The position numbers and the translations under genes were made by a program. The notes beneath the pieces were generated by a model. The model was not told where the DNA came from, made no database searches, and was given only the letters and a program-made list of their open reading frames with translations. A stretch of 6,971 bases of DNA from a bacterium (GTDB lineage Bacteria > Patescibacteriota > Dojkabacteria > JAKAPS01 > JAJZLI01), in NCBI GenBank assembly GCA_021803645.1, contig JAJZLI010000048.1:1-6971 (forward strand), in the 5' to 3' direction. Shown in pieces: positions 4,101-6,971 of this stretch (its first letter is position 1; every line of letters begins with the position of its first letter).

Positions 4101-6163
4101 TTCTAAAGAATATTAAAATAAAAAATTTTAGGCAAATTAATAGCAAGGAATTTTCTTTTAAAGAGGGTATCAATGTAGTTTATGGCCCTAATGAAAGTGG
4201 TAAGACTACTTTATATTTAGCAATAATATCGGCATTGTTTGATGATCCTGAAAAAGTTAATAAAACATATCTTGAGAGTTTAAAACCCTGGGGTGAGAAT
4301 TTATACCCCGAGATAGAACTTACCTTCATATATGAAAATAAAGAATATATTTTATCTAAGGACTTTAATTCAAAAAAAACTAAATTTGTTGGTAATTCCA
4401 ATGTTGATGATTACAAGACTTTTATTTCTAATGCATTAGGTATTCAAAAAGAACTTTTTCTTAAATTGGCTTGTATTGGGCAAAGAGATATTTCTTCTAT
4501 TCAGTCTAATTTTGAAAATTTACAAAAGCAGATTTTAAACATTTTGTCTGTGGAGAACCTTGGTAATTCTAGAAATGTTGTAGATGTTATTTCTATGCTT
4601 GAGAAAAAAATACAGGATATACAGCTTGGTATGTATCATGTTTCAAAAAATGTTGGTATTTTAAAAAAAATTGATAATGAGATAAAGGACTTAGAGGTTA
4701 ACTTAGAAAAAGCTCGTGAAGAATATAAAAAAGTGGAGAATAAAAAATCTGAAATTAACCAAAGGGATGAAAAATTAAAAAAAATAGAGCAAGAAATGAA
4801 ATCTTTAGAATTATTTATCTCAAATTCAAATAAATTGAAAGAAGTTAATGAAAAAAAATCAAGGATAGATAAGGAATTAAAAGATATGGAGTTTAAAATT
4901 AATAGGGTTTATGATTTAGATGAAAAATTAAAAAAAATAAAAAATATACACAATGAAGATTTTCTGAATAAACTAGATAGATCAGGACAGGAAATATTAG
5001 CCCTACAGTCGGAAATAAATTTACGAAAAAAAGATTTAGATATATTAAAAGATAGGAAAAAACATATTGAAGATCTGCATATTACTCCTATTCGTAAAAA
5101 TCCTAGGATAGTAGTATTTATTAGTATTGTTCTTCTTGCAGTTACAATTGTTACTTCTTTCTTTGGATTTTTAATTTTTGCAGCACTCCTTATCGATGTT
5201 GTATTTATCGGGTTATATTTGAATTATGTATATTTTCATAAACTTGAAAAATTTCATAACCCTGATGAAGATAGGATTATTGAAATTGAAAACGAGATTC
5301 AAAAAGCTTCAGGTCGTATTAATTCAATATTAAGCTCGTTAGCAATTTCTTCTGTTTCTGAATTATTTAAGCAAAAATCTATTCTACTCTCCAATAAGGA
5401 AGAATTATTAAAAGGTGAGGCAACCATGAAAGGTCTACTTGGAGAAGAAACAATTGATTCATTAGAAGAAAAACAGGCAGACCTTTTTGTCCAAAAGAAG
5501 AGTTTGGATTATGAGCTTACTGATGATATTAAATCATTTTCTACTACGGACCCTATGGTTTTAAGAAAAAAACAATTGGAGCTTAGTGATTTAGAGATGA
5601 ATAAATTTGATATTGAAGATGAAATACTTGCAGATAATACAAGGGTATCTGATTCTTCTATATCAGAAGAGGGAATTATCGAAATGGAAGATAGACTATC
5701 TTCCCTTAAAGAACAGAAGAATTTTTACGATATGCAACTTTCTGTAATGCAGATAGTCTTAGAAAATCTAAAAAAATCCAAAGATGATGTTTTCAATGAT
5801 TTATCTGATGATTTTAATAAACTTGGGTCGGATTGGATTAGTAAGATGACAAATGATAAATATTCTAGTCTAAAAATTTCTGATAATAGATACTTTTCAA
5901 TTTTTGATAAAAATAAAAAAAGTTTTATAAATACTCAAGATAACCTATCTGCAGGTTTACTTGATCAAGTATATATGTTGGCTAGGCTTTCAATACTAAA
6001 TGTCGTATTAAAAGGGAGAAAATCTATAATGTTATTAGATGACCCTTTTGTAAATTTTGATAAAGATAGGTTAGATACTGCAAAGGGCCTATTAAGATAT
6101 TTCTCATCTTTTAATCAAATTTTTTTATTTACTTGTCACGATTTGTTTAAGGATTTGGTATAA
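4097..6163 (+). CDS. sbcC: Rad50/SbcC-like ATPase with a central transmembrane hairpin (YhaN-like)
   Basis: A 688-residue split ABC-type ATPase, the partner of the nuclease encoded just upstream. The N-terminal half-site has Walker A GPNESGKTT (30-38) and a Q-loop in CIGQRD (Q129). A Lys/Glu-rich coiled coil runs about 185-330. Residues about 338-380 are strongly hydrophobic and should form two membrane helices joined by a tight turn (TSFFGF). A second coiled coil runs about 388-565. The C-terminal half-site has a signature-like NLSAGLLDQ (616-624), Walker B IMLLDDP (644-650), a D-loop FVNFD (651-655) and switch His H681. There is no CxxC zinc hook. The membrane hairpin in its place is the arrangement known from YhaN of Firmicutes, so this pair probably works tethered to the cytoplasmic membrane. 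It is much shorter than E. coli SbcC (about 1050). The canonical Glu after the Walker B Asp is Asp (D649). The start is set by the ATGA overlap. Confidence 0.92.
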   Translation: MILKNIKIKNFRQINSKEFSFKEGINVVYGPNESGKTTLYLAIISALFDDPEKVNKTYLESLKPWGENLYPEIELTFIYENKEYILSKDFNSKKTKFVGNSNVDDYKTFISNALGIQKELFLKLACIGQRDISSIQSNFENLQKQILNILSVENLGNSRNVVDVISMLEKKIQDIQLGMYHVSKNVGILKKIDNEIKDLEVNLEKAREEYKKVENKKSEINQRDEKLKKIEQEMKSLELFISNSNKLKEVNEKKSRIDKELKDMEFKINRVYDLDEKLKKIKNIHNEDFLNKLDRSGQEILALQSEINLRKKDLDILKDRKKHIEDLHITPIRKNPRIVVFISIVLLAVTIVTSFFGFLIFAALLIDVVFIGLYLNYVYFHKLEKFHNPDEDRIIEIENEIQKASGRINSILSSLAISSVSELFKQKSILLSNKEELLKGEATMKGLLGEETIDSLEEKQADLFVQKKSLDYELTDDIKSFSTTDPMVLRKKQLELSDLEMNKFDIEDEILADNTRVSDSSISEEGIIEMEDRLSSLKEQKNFYDMQLSVMQIVLENLKKSKDDVFNDLSDDFNKLGSDWISKMTNDKYSSLKISDNRYFSIFDKNKKSFINTQDNLSAGLLDQVYMLARLSILNVVLKGRKSIMLLDDPFVNFDKDRLDTAKGLLRYFSSFNQIFLFTCHDLFKDLV

Positions 6164-6169
6164 ATATAT

Positions 6170-6971
6170 ATGTCTCAAAATAAGATTTTTATTCAAATAT
6201 TGACAATAATGTTCCTTATATTTATTGGTATTGTAAACGGTGGGGTTATTTCTTCTGTATCTGCTCAATCAGTACAAGATATTCAAAACAGTATTAATGC
6301 CCTACAGTCTCAGAATCAACAACTTGAATCACAGATAAATAGTCTTGATGCAAGAAAAAATAATGATCTGAATTCACTAAATTCTATAAATTCGTTAATT
6401 TCTCAAGAAGGAAATACTTTAGATGCTATAAAATCATTACTTTCTAGTCTCGGCTCTTCTTTGGCCAATTACAAATCTTCTTTAAATAATTTGGAGAACA
6501 AAAAAAATCATGCTTTTGATTTACTATATATGAATACTCAGGAAAATCCATTTGAATTATTTTTCTCTTCTTCTGAATTTTCTACTTTTGCTATAAGTTG
6601 GGGAGAAAATCAATCTTTGCTTAATACTATAAAAAATAAAATAATTGCTACAAATTCTGAAATAGTTACTATTAAAAACGAGTTAGCTTTCCAAAAATCA
6701 CAAAGTTTAAAATTACAGAATGATCTTGCTTACTATAATGCTCAGGTTGGTAGTATCAATAATGATATTGCATATACTAATAGTAGTATTAGTAATATAG
6801 CTGGATTACAGCAGGGAATTGCTCAAAAAATTAATCAACTTCAACAAGAAAAACTTGCTGCAAGTAGTGTAAATTCTTCTCCTACCCCTCAAGTGACAAC
6901 AGTAGAGTCTGTTTCTCAGGTACAATCGCAAGTTAACGCTTCTAATACAAATATTTCTACTGGTAGTACTA
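6170..6971 (+). CDS. Secreted coiled-coil protein, PcsB/CwlO-type N-terminal region (3' end outside the window)
   Basis: The frame is open from ATG 6170 to the window end: 267 residues, no stop. A signal peptide (about 1-32, cleavage near VSA/QS) is followed by a long coiled coil in two blocks (about 36-115 and 148-228), rich in Gln, Asn and Ser. Between them is NPFELFFSSSEFSTF (126-140), which resembles the 'ell-SSs-F-f' hinge of the PcsB/CwlO/EnvC type coiled coils that regulate peptidoglycan hydrolases through FtsEX. From about 231 the chain becomes a Ser/Thr/Val/Gln low-complexity linker, typical of the stretch before a C-terminal enzymatic domain, which is not visible here. The gene starts 6 bp after the ATPase stop with no terminator and no well-placed SD (an AAGGA is 16 bases away), so it is likely in the same transcript. 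An envelope role in cell-wall remodelling is inferred. Confidence 0.8.
   Translation, partial: MSQNKIFIQILTIMFLIFIGIVNGGVISSVSAQSVQDIQNSINALQSQNQQLESQINSLDARKNNDLNSLNSINSLISQEGNTLDAIKSLLSSLGSSLANYKSSLNNLENKKNHAFDLLYMNTQENPFELFFSSSEFSTFAISWGENQSLLNTIKNKIIATNSEIVTIKNELAFQKSQSLKLQNDLAYYNAQVGSINNDIAYTNSSISNIAGLQQGIAQKINQLQQEKLAASSVNSSPTPQVTTVESVSQVQSQVNASNTNISTGST

Noticed and set aside
4180..4401. Minus-strand open frame of 73 codons inside the ATPase gene
   Set aside because: It is antisense to the Walker A region and is a shadow frame.
1..6971. UGA recoding (Gly or Trp) as in some Candidate Phyla Radiation lineages
   Set aside because: TGA acts as a stop in two ATGA gene overlaps and at the end of hsp20 just after its IxI motif; Trp is written TGG.
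1..6971. CRISPR array, insertion sequence, tRNA or rRNA
   Set aside because: No regularly spaced repeats, transposase, terminal inverted repeats or RNA-gene signatures were seen on either strand.

Overview
The window is AT-rich (roughly 30% GC by eye), densely packed and bacterial. UGG encodes Trp, and three genes end cleanly on TGA (384-1070, the small heat-shock gene, the nuclease gene), so the standard bacterial code fits and a code that reassigns UGA is unlikely. Arrays of short two-helix 'T4SS pilin' paralogs, near-absent intergenic space, few Shine-Dalgarno (SD) sites and reduced-size proteins together suggest a Candidate Phyla Radiation (Patescibacteria) genome such as Microgenomates or a relative. 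This taxonomic call is inference; no rRNA or marker gene is present.

Region 1 (1-2402, + strand) is a pilin-like cluster. It holds the last codons of an upstream hydrophobic protein, then five small membrane proteins built on one plan: helix, short charged loop (usually around a GG), helix. Two lack signal peptides (62-379, 1546-1875). Three have them (384-1070, 1067-1534, 1959-2402). The first four genes are tightly packed or overlapping and have no recognisable SD. The fifth has its own near-consensus extended -10 promoter, a strong SD and a terminator, so it is the best candidate for an abundant major pilin. It is a close duplicate of the 1067-1534 product.

Region 2 (2403-2978) is regulatory, plus a small heat-shock protein gene on the - strand. 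A symmetrical hairpin flanked by A6 and T6 serves as a shared terminator for the convergent pilin and hsp20 genes. Upstream of hsp20 are a TTGACA/17/TACAAT promoter and, between it and the SD, an inverted repeat with 9-bp arms and a 9-bp spacer that looks like a diverged CIRCE (HrcA) operator. The promoter region for the rightward genes overlaps the hsp20 promoter.

Region 3 (2979-6971, + strand) is an Mre11/SbcD-like nuclease gene overlapping by ATGA with a short Rad50/SbcC-like ATPase gene, followed 6 bp later by a secreted coiled-coil protein of the PcsB/CwlO N-terminal type that runs off the window. The ATPase has a transmembrane hairpin in the middle of its coiled coil instead of a zinc hook, as in the YhaN/YhaO branch, so the complex is probably membrane-tethered. 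The nuclease has Thr where a metal-binding Asn normally sits (GTHD instead of GNHD).

The main points to follow up are the pilin array with one separately driven member, the variant CIRCE-like operator, and the membrane-anchored Mre11-Rad50-like pair next to envelope and pilin genes.
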